Shown here piece by piece: positions 11,914 through 23,330 of a stretch of DNA of 64,000 bases. The stretch spans positions 796,185-860,184 of the forward strand of contig NZ_JASZYS010000001.1 in NCBI RefSeq assembly GCF_030316845.1, read 5' to 3'. The DNA is from Variovorax davisae (lineage in GTDB: Bacteria > Pseudomonadota > Gammaproteobacteria > Burkholderiales > Burkholderiaceae_C). Made by a program: the position numbers and the translations under genes. The first letter of the stretch is position 1, and each line of letters opens with the position of its first letter. The notes beneath the pieces are model-generated. The model ran no database searches. It was given only the letters and a program-made list of their open reading frames with translations, and was not told where the DNA came from.

Positions 11914-12344
11914 CCGCCTTCGTGATGGACGCCTCGGTCACGGCGGCCTGGCTGCTGCCCGACCAGGCCAGCGAGCACACCCGCAAGCTCTACGCCGCGA
12001 TCCGCCGCGACGAGGTCGAGCCGCAGGCACCCAACGCCTGGCAGTGGGAGTGCGCCAACATCCTGGCCAACGGCGTGCGCAGCGGGCGCATTCCGTCGGC
12101 GGCGGTCGAAGGGCTGTGGAGCGTGCTCGATGCCATCCGGCATCGGGTCGAGCTGCACGAGCTGGCGCCGGCCCAGCACAAGGCCGTGCTGGCCGTGGCC
12201 ATCGACGCCGGTGTCTCGCAGTACGACGCGGGCTATCTCTGGCTGGCCCGCTCGCTCGACCTTCCCCTCGCCACCTTCGACCCGCAGCTCATCCGGGCGG
12301 CGCCGCAAGCGGGTGTCCGCCTCTTCGACATTTCAACGCTCTGA
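11910..12344 (+). CDS. vapC: PIN-domain toxin, VapC family
   Basis: A 144-residue PIN-domain ribonuclease. The acidic residues expected in the active site are present: Asp in FVMDASVTAAW near residue 7, Glu in WQWECANIL, and Asp in SQYDAGYLWLA followed by LATFDPQL near the C-terminus. VapC toxins cleave tRNA or rRNA and are neutralised by the cognate antitoxin encoded just upstream with a four-base overlap. The gene ends nine bases before guaA, so read-through from the toxin-antitoxin promoter could contribute to guaA expression (inference). Confidence 0.9.
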   Translation: MTAFVMDASVTAAWLLPDQASEHTRKLYAAIRRDEVEPQAPNAWQWECANILANGVRSGRIPSAAVEGLWSVLDAIRHRVELHELAPAQHKAVLAVAIDAGVSQYDAGYLWLARSLDLPLATFDPQLIRAAPQAGVRLFDISTL

Positions 12345-12353
12345 GTCTTCGCC

Positions 12354-13967
12354 ATGCAACACGACAAGATCCTCATCCTCGACTTCGGCTCGCAAGTCAC
12401 CCAGCTGATCGCGCGCCGCGTGCGCGAGGCGAACGTGTTTTCCGAGGTCCACCCCTGCGACGTCAGCGACGACTGGGTGCGGGAGTTCGCCAAGGACGGC
12501 ACGCTCAAGGGCGTGATCCTTTCGGGCAGCCACGCCAGCGTCTATGAAGACACCACCGACAAGGCGCCGCAGGCGGTGTTCGAGCTCGGCGTGCCCGTGC
12601 TCGGCATCTGCTACGGCATGCAGACCATGGCGCACCAGCTGGGCGGCAAGGTCGAGGGCGGCCACAAGCGCGAGTTCGGCTTCGCGGCAGTGCGCGCGCG
12701 CGGCCACACCGAGCTGCTGCGCGACATCGCCGACTTCACGACGGACGAGGGGCACGGCATGCTCAACGTCTGGATGAGCCACGGCGACAAGGTCACCGAA
12801 CTGCCGCCGGGCTTCAAGCTGATGGCCTCGACCGAGAGCTGCCCGATCGCCGGCATGGCCGACGAGGCGCGGCACTTCTATGCGGTGCAGTTCCACCCCG
12901 AGGTCACGCACACGCAGCAGGGCCAGGCGATCCTCGAGCGCTTCGTGGTCGACATCTGCGCGGCGCGGCGCGACTGGGTGATGCGCGACCACATCGCCGA
13001 GGCGGTGGAGGCGATCCGCCAGCAGGTGGGCGACGAGGAGGTGATCCTCGGCCTCTCGGGCGGCGTCGATTCGTCGGTGGCCGCGGCGCTGATCCATCGC
13101 GCCATCGGCGACCAGCTGACCTGCGTCTTCGTCGACCACGGCCTGCTGCGCTTGAACGAGGGCGACATGGTGATGGACATGTTCGTCGGCCAGTTGCATG
13201 CCAAGGTGATCCGTGTCGATGCCAGCGAGCTGTTCCTCGGCAAGCTGGCCGGCGTGAGCGATCCCGAAGCCAAGCGCAAGATCATCGGCGGCGAGTTCGT
13301 CACGGTGTTCAAGCAGGAGGCGGCAAAGCTCACCAGCGCGGGCGCGAAGGGCGCCAAGTGGCTGGCCCAGGGCACGATCTATCCGGACGTGATCGAGTCG
13401 GGCGGCGCCAAGAGCAAGAAGGCCGTGACGATCAAGAGCCATCACAACGTCGGCGGCCTGCCCGAGCAACTGGGCCTGAAGCTGCTGGAGCCGCTGCGCG
13501 ACCTGTTCAAGGACGAGGTCCGCGAGCTCGGCGTGGCGCTCGGCCTGCCGCACGGCATGGTGTACCGCCATCCGTTCCCGGGCCCGGGCCTGGGCGTGCG
13601 CATCCTCGGCGAGATCAAGAAGGAATACGCCGACCTGCTGCGCCGCGCCGACGCGATCTTCATCGAGGAACTGCACAACTTCATCGACCCGGCGAGCGGC
13701 AAGACCTGGTACGACCTCACGAGCCAGGCCTTCACGGTGTTCCTGCCGGTCAAGAGCGTCGGCGTGATGGGCGACGGCCGCACCTACGACTACGTGGTGG
13801 CGCTGCGCGCGGTGCAGACCAGCGACTTCATGACCGCCGACTGGGCCGAGCTGCCCTATGCGCTGCTGAAGAAGGTGTCGGGGCGGATCATCAACGAGGT
13901 GCGCGGGATCAACCGCGTGACCTACGACGTGAGCAGCAAGCCGCCGGCGACGATCGAGTGGGAGTGA
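12354..13967 (+). CDS. guaA: GMP synthase (glutamine-hydrolysing)
   Basis: GuaA converts XMP to GMP using ATP and glutamine. The 537-residue protein has an N-terminal class I amidotransferase with GICYGMQ (catalytic Cys) and FHPEVTHT (catalytic His), then the ATP pyrophosphatase domain with the P-loop [14 protein letters not shown], and the C-terminal dimerisation domain ending in KPPATIEWE. All key residues are present. It lies downstream of guaB across the VapBC pair and is followed by a strong terminator. Confidence 0.97.
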   Translation: MQHDKILILDFGSQVTQLIARRVREANVFSEVHPCDVSDDWVREFAKDGTLKGVILSGSHASVYEDTTDKAPQAVFELGVPVLGICYGMQTMAHQLGGKVEGGHKREFGFAAVRARGHTELLRDIADFTTDEGHGMLNVWMSHGDKVTELPPGFKLMASTESCPIAGMADEARHFYAVQFHPEVTHTQQGQAILERFVVDICAARRDWVMRDHIAEAVEAIRQQVGDEEVILGLSGGVDSSVAAALIHRAIGDQLTCVFVDHGLLRLNEGDMVMDMFVGQLHAKVIRVDASELFLGKLAGVSDPEAKRKIIGGEFVTVFKQEAAKLTSAGAKGAKWLAQGTIYPDVIESGGAKSKKAVTIKSHHNVGGLPEQLGLKLLEPLRDLFKDEVRELGVALGLPHGMVYRHPFPGPGLGVRILGEIKKEYADLLRRADAIFIEELHNFIDPASGKTWYDLTSQAFTVFLPVKSVGVMGDGRTYDYVVALRAVQTSDFMTADWAELPYALLKKVSGRIINEVRGINRVTYDVSSKPPATIEWE

Positions 13968-14010
13968 AAACCCGCGGTCGACGAGCAACGCGAGGTTCGT
14001 TGATGGCGTG

Positions 14011-14036
14011 AAAAGATCACTCTGAGTGATCTTTTT
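14011..14036 (+). terminator. Intrinsic terminator after guaA
   Basis: A perfect 11-bp stem AAAAGATCACT / AGTGATCTTTT (14011-14021 and 14025-14035) with a 3-base loop CTG, ending in TTTTT. It lies 43 bases after the guaA stop and is the clearest terminator in this part of the window. By symmetry it could act on both strands. Confidence 0.88.
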
Positions 14037-14038
14037 AG

Positions 14039-14185
14039 ATTCTTGTCAAACTGATCGGCCTTGGCAACCTGCCGGAGCAGTCGGTGGCGCCTGTGGCCTG
14101 GAAGGCCCGCGAGTTCGTCCTGATCCAGAGCTTCGTCGGCCAGGGTCGGCATGTGCCGCTCGGGCGCTGGCCCTTGCACGGCTGA
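14039..14185 (+). pseudogene. Possible 3' remnant of a dehydrogenase-like gene
   Basis: Between the guaA terminator and sdaA, a plus-strand frame opens just after a TAG at 14036 and runs to a TGA at 14183 with no start codon. It reads LIGLGNLPEQSVAPVAWKAR then EFVLIQSFVGQGRHV, a pattern reminiscent of the late part of the nucleotide-binding domain of zinc-type alcohol dehydrogenases, followed by an abrupt end. The match is from memory and weak; the stretch could equally be non-coding. Confidence 0.25.
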
Positions 14186-14197
14186 TCGCCGGGTGCC

Positions 14198-15592
<1,395 letters not shown>

Positions 15593-15599
15593 CAGCGCA

Positions 15600-16769
15600 C
15601 TATGCGACCGAAAGCTGTTGCTTGACCAGTGCCACCCAGTAGGCTGCGCCGAGCGGCAGGATCCGGTCGTTGAAGTCGTAGTAGGGGTTGTGGATCGGCG
15701 GGTCGTTCGGCCCTTCGCCGGCGCCGATGCCGATGTAGGCGCCGGGCCGCTTCTGCAGCATGAAGGCGAAGTCTTCCGAACCCATCGCCGGCTTGATGTC
15801 GGTGTGGACCTGCGCCTCGCCGACCAGGCTGGCGGCGGCGGCCGCGGCGGCCGCGGTCTCGGCGGCCGTGTTGACCACGCCGGGGTAGCCGCGCATGTAC
15901 TTGAGCGCCACCTCGGCGCCGTGGGTCTGGGCCATGCCGGCGCAGATCTGCCCCATGGCGGCCTCCAGCCGGTCCTGGATCGCGGCGTCGAGCGTGCGCG
16001 CCGTGCCGCGCAGCACCACGCTCTCGGGCACCACGTTCCAGGTGTCGCCGCCATGGATCTGGGTCACGCTGACCACCGCCGAATCGGTGGCGGCGACGCG
16101 CCGGCTCACGATGGTCTGCAGGGCATTGACCAGCTGCGCCGAGATCATCACCGGGTCGATGCCGGTCTCGGGCATCGCGCCGTGGCACCCCTTGCCGGTG
16201 ATCACGATCTCGAAGGTGTCGAGGAAGGCGGTCATGGTGCCGGTGCGGATGCCGAACTGGCCGCGTGGCATGCCGGGAAAGTTGTGCATGCCGTAGACCG
16301 CGTCGGCCGGGAACTGCTCGAACAGGCCTTCGTCGACCATGCGGCGGCCGCCGCCTTCATTCTCCTCGGCCGGCTGGAAGACGAAGTGCACCGTGCCCTT
16401 GAAGGGCTTGTGGCGCGCCAGGTGGTCGGCCGCGCCGAGCAGCATCGCGGTGTGGCCGTCGTGGCCGCAGCCGTGCATCTTGCCCACGCAGGTGGACTTG
16501 TGGGCGCGCTCGCCGAGCTCGGTCATGTTCAGGGCGTCGAGGTCGGCGCGCAGCGCGATGCTCGGGCCCTCGCCGTTCGTCAGCGTGCCCACCACGCCGG
16601 TGCCGGCGAGGCCGCGGTGCACCGGGATGCCCATCAGCATCAGGGCATTGGCGACCACGTTCGCGGTGCGGTGCTCCTCGAAGGCGGTCTCGGGGTTGGC
16701 ATGGATGTCGTGGCGCCAGGCCAGCATGCGTTGGCGCGTGTCTTCGGCAATCTCGGGTTCGCGGTACAT
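15600..16769 (-). CDS. M20-family amidohydrolase (hippurate hydrolase-like)
   Basis: A 389-residue zinc peptidase/aminoacylase of the M20D group. Metal and active-site motifs are [13 protein letters not shown] (around residues 97-109), [11 protein letters not shown] (catalytic and metal Glu), a His in [12 protein letters not shown], and a late metal-binding His in [10 protein letters not shown]. Members hydrolyse N-acyl amino acids, for example hippurate or indole conjugates; the substrate here cannot be deduced. It lies between a small membrane protein and sdaA on the same strand, consistent with uptake and breakdown of an amino-acid conjugate (inference). Confidence 0.93.
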   Translation of the reverse strand: MYREPEIAEDTRQRMLAWRHDIHANPETAFEEHRTANVVANALMLMGIPVHRGLAGTGVVGTLTNGEGPSIALRADLDALNMTELGERAHKSTCVGKMHGCGHDGHTAMLLGAADHLARHKPFKGTVHFVFQPAEENEGGGRRMVDEGLFEQFPADAVYGMHNFPGMPRGQFGIRTGTMTAFLDTFEIVITGKGCHGAMPETGIDPVMISAQLVNALQTIVSRRVAATDSAVVSVTQIHGGDTWNVVPESVVLRGTARTLDAAIQDRLEAAMGQICAGMAQTHGAEVALKYMRGYPGVVNTAAETAAAAAAAASLVGEAQVHTDIKPAMGSEDFAFMLQKRPGAYIGIGAGEGPNDPPIHNPYYDFNDRILPLGAAYWVALVKQQLSVA

Positions 16770-16790
16770 GGGCGATTCGTCTCGGTGGGG

Positions 16791-17219
16791 TCAGTGGAAG
16801 AATTCGGCGATCAGCGTGGCGCCGAGGAAGGTGCCGGCGGTGGCGGTCAGCGAGACCACCACGATGCGCCAGCCGAGCAGGCGGAACATCGGCAGGTCCT
16901 TGGCGACCGAAAAGCCGGCCAGCGCCAGCACCGGCGTGGTGAAGGCGAGGAAGTTGAGCTTGGCCGTGACCGCGATCAGCGCATCCGAAAACGGCAGCAG
17001 GCCCGGAATGCCGGCCACCGTCGCCACCAGCGAGAGCACCAGCACCATCGGCATCTTCGGCAGCAGGCGCTTGACCAGCCCGACCACCGCCACCACGGCG
17101 ATGACGGCGAGCATGCCGACCAGCGAGTCCAGCAGCGGCACCTTGAACGACAGCAGGTTGCCGATCATCACGCCGCCGGCCATCACGATCCAGGCGACCA
17201 GGGTGTCGGCCAAGCGCAT
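16791..17219 (-). CDS. Membrane protein, probably 5'-truncated
   Basis: From the ATG at 17219 the product is 142 residues with four or five hydrophobic segments, starting MRLADTLVAWIVMAGGVMIG and ending GTFLGATLIAEFFH. I do not recognise a family; the composition fits a transporter half or a DUF membrane protein. No convincing ribosome binding site precedes 17219. The DNA immediately upstream belongs to a headless LysR gene on the other strand, so the 5' part of this gene has probably been lost too. It lies 21 bases before the M20 amidohydrolase gene and may have been its transporter. Confidence 0.6.
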   Translation of the reverse strand: MRLADTLVAWIVMAGGVMIGNLLSFKVPLLDSLVGMLAVIAVVAVVGLVKRLLPKMPMVLVLSLVATVAGIPGLLPFSDALIAVTAKLNFLAFTTPVLALAGFSVAKDLPMFRLLGWRIVVVSLTATAGTFLGATLIAEFFH

Positions 17220-17240
17220 CTCGGGGGCGGCGACGCCGGC

Positions 17241-17732
17241 CATTCGCACCCGCAGCCGATCCAGGCGCTGGTGCTCGAGAGCCATCCGCTGGCGCGGCTG
17301 GGCCGGCCGCTGCGGCTGGCCGATCTGGTGCCCTACCCGGGGGCGACCCTGCAGCGCAGCTTCGGGGTGCGCCAGCACATCGAGGCGGCCGAGATCGGCG
17401 AGGGCGTGCGGCTGCCGACCCTGCTGACGACCAGTTCGTTCAGCGCGCTGGGCTACTTCGTGGTCGCCGGCCTGGGCTATGCGCTGAGCACCCGCATGTC
17501 GCTGCCGCCGCACCTCGACTCGGCCGCGGTGCTCGAACTGCCGATGCGCAATCCGCTGCTGCACCAGGGCCGCTCGCACGTGATCTCGCGCCACGGCCGG
17601 ATGCTGGCGCCGGCCGCCACCGAACTGCTGCGGCTGATCGTGGACGACATGGCCCGCACCATGGGCGCGGCCAGCCGCGAAGCGCCGCCCGATCAGGGCT
17701 CGGGCACGTACTTGTTGCCGGCCGCCTTGTAG
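17241..17732 (+). pseudogene. 3' half of a LysR-type regulator gene
   Basis: This frame encodes the second half of a LysR effector-binding domain: QALVLESHPLARLGRPLRLA, then TTSSFSALGYFVVAGLGYAL and HVISRHGRMLAPAATELLRL. These match the region from about residue 195 onward of this family. No helix-turn-helix and no start codon exist upstream; the coding signal stops abruptly near 17230, where the divergent membrane protein begins. A LysR gene next to a divergent target operon is a normal layout, so a deletion of the shared 5' regions explains the arrangement. The last 40 bases overlap the 3' end of the convergent TPR gene. Confidence 0.8.
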
Positions 17733-18160
17733 CGGCCGATCGCCGCCTGCAGGTCTTCGAGTTCCTCGCAGGGCACGGTGCAGATCTTCGTCAGCCTGGC
17801 TTGCCGCTCCTCGGCCCGCGGCAGGTCGCCCAGGATCAGGAACAGCTCGCCCGAGTATTCGAGCGCCCCGCGGTGCATCGGGTCGATGCGCAGGGCGGCG
17901 TCGTAATAGCGGCCGGCCGCCGCATAGTCGGGGTTCGGGCCCTTGCGCACGCTGTAGCCCATGAGGTTGTTCCAGTCGGCGCTGCGGGTGTCCTTGACGC
18001 GCTCGAGTTCGGCGATGGCCGCCGGCCAGTTCTTGGCGGCGATCTGCGAGCGGGCGGCGGCCAGCTGCAGCGCCGGCGGCGCCGAGACGGTGTCGGCCGC
18101 CTGCGCGGCCTGGATGGCCAGTGCGGCCAGCACCGCACCGAAGGCAAGTTGCTTGTTCAT
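17693..18160 (-). CDS. Periplasmic TPR-type protein
   Basis: A 155-residue protein with a signal peptide (cleavage near AQAAD) and two or three tetratricopeptide-like helices, for example NWPAAIAELERVKDTRSADW and PDYAAAGRYYDAALRIDP, which has the classical TPR spacing. Two cysteines occur close together in KICTVPCEELEDL. It starts 7 bases downstream of the phospholipase D-like gene stop on the same strand, so it is likely co-transcribed with it and the ABC exporter. Function unknown; probably a protein-protein interaction module in the periplasm. Confidence 0.85.
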   Translation of the reverse strand: MNKQLAFGAVLAALAIQAAQAADTVSAPPALQLAAARSQIAAKNWPAAIAELERVKDTRSADWNNLMGYSVRKGPNPDYAAAGRYYDAALRIDPMHRGALEYSGELFLILGDLPRAEERQARLTKICTVPCEELEDLQAAIGRYKAAGNKYVPEP

Positions 18161-18167
18161 GGTGCGC

Positions 18168-19196
18168 TCACTCCTTCGACTTGTGCTTTTTCGGCTTGTC
18201 CGGCGCCGGTTCGCCGGCGCCGTCGAGCACCAGCCGGCTCGGGTCCAGCTGGCGCTTCTGCAGGTCGTGCAGCAGGCCCGCGTCGCTGAGGTCGATCTTG
18301 TGCGAGGAGGCCCAGTCGCGCTGGGCGGTCTGCGCCAGCCGCTGCACGGTGCCGTCGTGGTCGGTCTCGATCGCCAGCTCGCGCCGGCCGTCGAAGCTGC
18401 CCGGCGCCAGGTTGATCGAGCCGACGATGGCGCGCCGGCCGTCGGCCAGCATCATCTTCGCGTGCAGCTTCAGGTGCTTCATGGTGTGCACCTTGGCGCC
18501 GACGTCCTGCAGGATCCGCAGCCCTCCCACGCCCTCGATCAGCTTCTCGGCCTTGAGCGAATGCGGCGGCTTGGTCAGGATGTGGACCTTCACGCCCCGG
18601 GTCGCCGCGCGCACCAGCCGCTCGATGATCACCATGTCCTGGTAGCGCTCGTTCTGCACCCAGAGCGAGTCCTGGGCGCCGTCGATGAACGCGGCGACGC
18701 GCTGGCGGCCGTTGTCGGGGCACCAGATCAGGCGCGACTCGGGATGCGGCATGAAGTCCTCGTGCGCCCAGTCGGCGTCGAAGCAGTCCACCATCTCGCG
18801 GGTCTCGAGGTCGTGCGTCGTGACCACCGCGTAGTCGCGCGTCTCGGTCAGGTCCTTGGGCTCCCAGTTGAGCGATTCCACGAAGCCGACCTGGTTGTCG
18901 ATCACCATCGACTTCTGGTGCGTCAGGTCGAACTTGGGGTTGCTGTCGCGCACCTCGATGCCCGCATCCACGAGCGCCTTGCGGGCGGCTTCGTTCTCGG
19001 TCTCGCCGGTTCGCCGCGCCGGGTTCAGCATCACGCGCACCTTGACGCCGCGCTGCTTGGCGGCGATGACCGCGCCGATCAGGGTCTCGTCGGTGAACAG
19101 GAACATCCGGATGTTCAACGCCAGCTTGGCCGCGTTGATCGCGTCCAGGATCGGCTTGGCGGTGTCGTCGGGCAGAACGATCAGTCGGTGGGACAT
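18168..19196 (-). CDS. Phospholipase D-like (HKD) protein
   Basis: A 342-residue protein with two complete HxKxxxxD motifs: HQKSMVID in the first half and HAKMMLAD followed by GSINLAPGSFDGRRE in the second. The two halves form the PLD active site, used by cardiolipin synthases, phospholipases and nucleases. No signal peptide is visible, so it is probably cytoplasmic. A basic C-terminal tail (DKPKKHKSKE) may help membrane or nucleic acid binding. The ATG at 19196 is preferred over an upstream in-frame start because it follows the ABC exporter stop after 7 bases. Confidence 0.88.
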   Translation of the reverse strand: MSHRLIVLPDDTAKPILDAINAAKLALNIRMFLFTDETLIGAVIAAKQRGVKVRVMLNPARRTGETENEAARKALVDAGIEVRDSNPKFDLTHQKSMVIDNQVGFVESLNWEPKDLTETRDYAVVTTHDLETREMVDCFDADWAHEDFMPHPESRLIWCPDNGRQRVAAFIDGAQDSLWVQNERYQDMVIIERLVRAATRGVKVHILTKPPHSLKAEKLIEGVGGLRILQDVGAKVHTMKHLKLHAKMMLADGRRAIVGSINLAPGSFDGRRELAIETDHDGTVQRLAQTAQRDWASSHKIDLSDAGLLHDLQKRQLDPSRLVLDGAGEPAPDKPKKHKSKE

Positions 19197-19203
19197 GGCG
19201 GCC

Positions 19204-21099
19204 TCAGGCGGTGGCGGCCGCGTGGGCCGCCGGGTCTTGGTACTGGATGCGGTGCAGCTCGGCATAGACGCCGCCGAGGGCCACCAGTTCGTCGTTGGTG
19301 CCTTCCTCGACCACGACGCCGTCCTTCAGGACGATGATCTTGTCGGCGTTGCGCAGGGTGCTCAGGCGGTGGGCGATCATGATCACGGTGCGGCCCTGCA
19401 TCAGCCGCTCCAGGCCCTCGATCACCAGCCGCTCGGATTCGGTGTCGAGCGCGGCCGTGGGCTCGTCGAGGATCATGATCGGGCTGTTGCGGATCACCGC
19501 CCGCGCGATGCCGATGCGCTGGCGCTGGCCGCCCGACAGCGTGTCGCCGCGTTCGCCCACCATCGAATCGTAGCCGTGGGGCATGCGGGCGATGAACTCG
19601 TCGGCGTTGGCCAGCCGGGCGGCGGCCACGACCTCGTCGCGGGTCGCGCCCGGCTTGCCGTAGGCGATGTTGTCGCCGATGGTGCCGCGAAACAGCACCG
19701 TCTCCTGCAGCACGAAGCCGATCTGGGCGCGCAAGGGCGCCAGCTTGCGGTGGCTGATGTCGACGCCGTCGATCAGCACCCGCCCCGAGGTCGGGTCGTA
19801 GAAGCGCGGCATCAGGCTCACGACCGTCGACTTGCCGCTGCCGGTCGGGCCCACGATGCCGACCACCTGGCCGGGCTGGATCGTGAAGCTGACATCGCGC
19901 AGCACCGGCGCCTCGCTGCCATAGCCGAAGGCCACGTGCTCGAAGCGGACCTCGCCCCGGGCGCGGCCGGGGTCGCTCGCGTCCGCGCGCTCGCGGATGA
20001 TGTCGTCGGCGCCGAGGATCTTCTGGATCCGCTCCAGCGCGACCGTGGTCTGGGCAATGGTGCTGGCCATGCCGGCGAGGTCCTTCACCGGCTTGAAGAA
20101 CTTGCTCAGGTAGGCCAGGTACACGGTCAGCGCGCCGGCGGTCATGGTGCCGGCGATGATCAGCGCCGTGCCCTTCCAGAGCACGATGCCGGTGCACAGG
20201 GCGACCACCACGGCGACCACCGGCGACAGCAGCGACTTGATGCGCCGGGCCTTCAGCGCGGCCTCGGTGCTGGCCTGGCTGGCCGCCGCCATGTGCGTCA
20301 CCTCGAGGTCCTGGCGGCCGAAGGCCTTGATCGCGCGCACCGAGCCCAGGCCTTCCTGCACCACGGCGACGATCTCGCTCTGCTTGACGCGCACCTCGCG
20401 CGTCACTTCCTTCACGGCCTTCTTGAAGCGGAACACGAACAGCAGCAGGAAGGGCATCACCGCGATCGCGATCAGCGTGAAGTCCCAGTCGAGCCAGATC
20501 ATCAGCCCCAGCATGAAGACGATGGTGACGATGTCCACCACGATCGACAGCGTCGACGACGAGGCGAAGCTCTGCACCGTCGCGACGTCGCTGGTGATGG
20601 TCGACATCAGGGTGCCGGTCTTGGCGGTGTCGTAGAAGGCCAGCGAGAGCCGGTGCAGGTGCTCGTAGATGCGCAGCCGCAGGTCGTTGGCGACCCACTG
20701 CCCGATGCTGGTGGTGTAGTAGTTGTCGATGTAGCTCGCGATGCCGCCGATGACCGCGATCGCCAGGGTCGCGAGGCCGGCGAACAGCGCCACCCCGAGC
20801 GTATGGCGGCCGATGCCCAGCTGGTGCGCCCATTCGAGCCAGCTCGGCAGATGGTGGGTGCCGAGCGCGTCGTCGAGCACCAGCTTGAGCGGCCAGGGCG
20901 CGGCCAGGCTCATGAGGATCTCGACCAGCATCGCCGCCAGCACGATCGCGAGCCAGCCGCGGTAGGGCTTGAGCAGGCCCCGCACCAGCCGGGTCGTGTC
21001 CTGGCCCTGCGCCAGGGCGGCGTGCCGGGCCACCCGGGTGGCGGAATGCTGTGGCGTCTCCGGGGCCGCCGGCAATTCTGCGGGTAGAGGTGTGGACAT
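19204..21099 (-). CDS. ABC exporter, fused membrane and ATPase domains
   Basis: A 631-residue half-transporter of the MsbA/MDR type. The N-terminal half has six membrane segments; the C-terminal half is the ATPase with Walker [10 protein letters not shown], signature LSGGQRQR, Walker [13 protein letters not shown] and H-loop AHRLST. Such proteins work as homodimers exporting lipids or hydrophobic compounds. The partner genes on the same strand encode a PLD-like protein and a TPR protein, so a lipid-related substrate is possible (inference). The N-terminal extension is Pro/Ala-rich and lacks a peptidase domain. Confidence 0.92.
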   Translation of the reverse strand: MSTPLPAELPAAPETPQHSATRVARHAALAQGQDTTRLVRGLLKPYRGWLAIVLAAMLVEILMSLAAPWPLKLVLDDALGTHHLPSWLEWAHQLGIGRHTLGVALFAGLATLAIAVIGGIASYIDNYYTTSIGQWVANDLRLRIYEHLHRLSLAFYDTAKTGTLMSTITSDVATVQSFASSSTLSIVVDIVTIVFMLGLMIWLDWDFTLIAIAVMPFLLLFVFRFKKAVKEVTREVRVKQSEIVAVVQEGLGSVRAIKAFGRQDLEVTHMAAASQASTEAALKARRIKSLLSPVVAVVVALCTGIVLWKGTALIIAGTMTAGALTVYLAYLSKFFKPVKDLAGMASTIAQTTVALERIQKILGADDIIRERADASDPGRARGEVRFEHVAFGYGSEAPVLRDVSFTIQPGQVVGIVGPTGSGKSTVVSLMPRFYDPTSGRVLIDGVDISHRKLAPLRAQIGFVLQETVLFRGTIGDNIAYGKPGATRDEVVAAARLANADEFIARMPHGYDSMVGERGDTLSGGQRQRIGIARAVIRNSPIMILDEPTAALDTESERLVIEGLERLMQGRTVIMIAHRLSTLRNADKIIVLKDGVVVEEGTNDELVALGGVYAELHRIQYQDPAAHAAATA

Positions 21100-21213
21100 G
21101 CGAAGCCTGGAGGGAGTGGAGGGCGCCTGGGCGTGACGGATTGTGGGCTGAGGTCCGCAGCCGACGCAAGCACCGCCCCGGCCCCGCCGGCGGCCCGGGC
21201 ACAATCCCCCGCC

Positions 21214-22698
21214 ATGAGGCAATGGTTGCGTACGCAAGGGGGCTGGTGGCTCGCATGGCTGCTGGTCTCCGGCGCCGGCGCGGTCTGGCTCGCGCGCGGC
21301 GAGCTGCGGCAGTTGCGCGAGGACTTCGAGGTCAACGGACGCATCGCCCACCGGCTCATGAGCCAGCAGGTGGTGCAGTACGACGCCGTGCTGGCCACGC
21401 TGGCGCTGCTGGAGCCGGTGCCGGGCGCGGCCCGCTCCGAGCGCCGGCTGCCATCGGTCTACCCGTCGATCCTCGACGTCGAGCGGCGCGAGGCCGGCGC
21501 CGCGTGGCTCGACCCGTCGCTGGCGCCGGCCGAAGCCCGTTCGCGCCAGCTGCAGCGTCCCGAATTCGTCGCCGGCGACTTCGCGAGCGGCCGCTACCGG
21601 CTGGTGATCGGCGCCTTGCCGGTCAGCTATGCGCTGGCCATCGACCTGGCCACGGCCGTGCCCTGGCGCGACTGGCCGATGGACCCGAAGACCAGCCCGG
21701 TGCGGGTGACGCTCGAGCACGGGGGGCAGCGCTTCGTGGTGCAGCCGGGCGCCGCGGCCGCCGAGGGCGGCTGGCATTTCGACTTCCGCAAGGTGCTGGC
21801 CTCGGACAGCCAGGCCTTCGAGCTGGTTGCCGAACAGCGGGTGGCCTGGACCGGACTGCCCTGGGCCGCGATGGCCGCCTGGTCGCTGGCCGTGGCCGCC
21901 GCGCTGGGCGGCGCCTACGCGCTGCGGCGCCAGCGGATTGCGCGGCGCCGCGCCGAGGAACTGCTGCGGCTGGGCCAGGTCGCGCGGCTCAACGCGCTCG
22001 GCGAGCTGGCGGCCGGGATGGCCCATGAACTGAACCAGCCGCTGACCGCGGTGCTGGCCAACACCCAGGCCGCCCAGCGGCTGCTGGCCGAGGAGCCGCC
22101 CGAACTGGCGACCGCGCGCTCGGCGATGAAGCAGGCGGCCGAGCAGGCACGCCGGGCCGCCGACGTGGTGGGCCGGCTGCGGCGGGTGATCGAGCGGCCC
22201 GACCGGCAGGCCGAGCTGCAGCCCGTGGCGCTGCAGGAAGCGCTGCGCAGCGCACTCCACCTGCTGGCGCCCGAACTGGCCAGGCGCGCCGTGACGCCGT
22301 CCATCGACGACACGGCAGCGGCCCCGGTCTGGGTGCTGGCCGAGCCGGTGGCGCTCGAGCAGATCGTCCACAACCTGCTGATGAACGCGCTGCAGGCGCT
22401 CGACGAGGTGCCGTCCGGCGAGCGCCGCCTGCGCCTGTCCGTTGGCGTCGAGGCCGGCCGCGGCCTGCTCGCCGTGAGCGACAACGGCGCCGGGTTGTCG
22501 CCCGAAGCCATGCCGCGGGTCTTCGAGCCGTTCTTCAGCACCCGCGAGGGTGGGCTCGGGCTCGGCCTGAGCCTGTCCGAAACGCTGGCGAGCGGCATGG
22601 GCGGCGCGCTCGAAGCGGCCCATGCCGAGCCGCGCGGCGCCCGTTTCACGCTGCGGCTGCCGCTCGCCGGCGGCCGTGCCCAGGAGATGCATCGATGA
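21214..22698 (+). CDS. Sensor histidine kinase
   Basis: A 494-residue kinase. A first membrane helix (WWLAWLLVSGAGAVWLAR) is followed by a periplasmic sensor of about 190 residues and a second helix (AAWSLAVAAALGGAYAL). The HisKA motif is GELAAGMAHELNQPLTAVLA with the phospho-accepting His, and the ATPase shows NLLMNALQAL (N box), VSDNGAGL (G1) and GGLGLGLSLS (G2). Its stop overlaps the response regulator start (ATGA at 22695-22698). The ATG at 21214 is chosen because it places the first membrane helix at the N-terminus. Confidence 0.92.
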   Translation: MRQWLRTQGGWWLAWLLVSGAGAVWLARGELRQLREDFEVNGRIAHRLMSQQVVQYDAVLATLALLEPVPGAARSERRLPSVYPSILDVERREAGAAWLDPSLAPAEARSRQLQRPEFVAGDFASGRYRLVIGALPVSYALAIDLATAVPWRDWPMDPKTSPVRVTLEHGGQRFVVQPGAAAAEGGWHFDFRKVLASDSQAFELVAEQRVAWTGLPWAAMAAWSLAVAAALGGAYALRRQRIARRRAEELLRLGQVARLNALGELAAGMAHELNQPLTAVLANTQAAQRLLAEEPPELATARSAMKQAAEQARRAADVVGRLRRVIERPDRQAELQPVALQEALRSALHLLAPELARRAVTPSIDDTAAAPVWVLAEPVALEQIVHNLLMNALQALDEVPSGERRLRLSVGVEAGRGLLAVSDNGAGLSPEAMPRVFEPFFSTREGGLGLGLSLSETLASGMGGALEAAHAEPRGARFTLRLPLAGGRAQEMHR

Positions 22699-23318
22699 GC
22701 GGACCGCTGTCCCCGCTGATCCACCTGATCGACGACGACCTCGCGGTGCGCGAGAGCCTGGCGCTGCTGATCGGCACGGTCGGCCTGCGCACCCAGACCT
22801 GGGGCGATCCGCAGGCCTTCCTCGACCAGTTCGACCGCGCGAGCATCGGCGCCATCGTGCTCGACGTCCGCATGCCCGGCATCGGCGGCCTCGCCTTGCT
22901 CGACACGCTGGTCGGGCAGGGCGTCGACCAGCCGGTGATCATGCTCACCGGCCATGGCACGGTGGAGATGTGCCGCCGCGCCTTCAAGGCCGGGGCGGCG
23001 GAATTCCTCGAGAAGCCGGTCGACGACGAGCAGCTTCTCGAGGCGCTCCAGCAGGCGGTGCGCCGCCACGTCGACTCGCGCGAGCGCACGCAGGCCGACC
23101 AGGCCGCCCGCGAGCGCTACCAGCAGCTGTCCGAGCGCGAGCGCGAGGTGCTGGGCTTCATCGTCGCGGGGCTCACCAACAAGGAGATCGCGCGCGCGCT
23201 GGCGCTCTCGCCGCGCACCGTGGAGACGCACCGGGCCAATCTCTTTGCCAAGCTCGAATGCGATTCGCTGGCGCAGCTGATCCGGCGTTATGCGGGGCTG
23301 GTCGAGGCGGCCGGTTGA
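22695..23318 (+). CDS. FixJ-family response regulator
   Basis: A 207-residue two-domain regulator. The receiver has the acidic pair IDDD near residue 14, the phosphorylation site in IVLDVRMPG, the T switch in MLTGHG and the Lys in FLEKPVDD. A LuxR-type helix-turn-helix follows (LSEREREVLGFIVAGLTNKEIARALALSPRTVETHR). It is coupled to the upstream kinase by a four-base overlap and is the obvious partner. A perfect inverted repeat lies 12 bases after its stop, before the next gene. Confidence 0.95.
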   Translation: MSGPLSPLIHLIDDDLAVRESLALLIGTVGLRTQTWGDPQAFLDQFDRASIGAIVLDVRMPGIGGLALLDTLVGQGVDQPVIMLTGHGTVEMCRRAFKAGAAEFLEKPVDDEQLLEALQQAVRRHVDSRERTQADQAARERYQQLSEREREVLGFIVAGLTNKEIARALALSPRTVETHRANLFAKLECDSLAQLIRRYAGLVEAAG

Positions 23319-23330
23319 GCGCTCGCGCGG

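Noticed and set aside
21100..22692. Extension of the ABC exporter frame far upstream
   Set aside because: It runs antisense to the histidine kinase gene and has no family similarity; the exporter starts at 21099.
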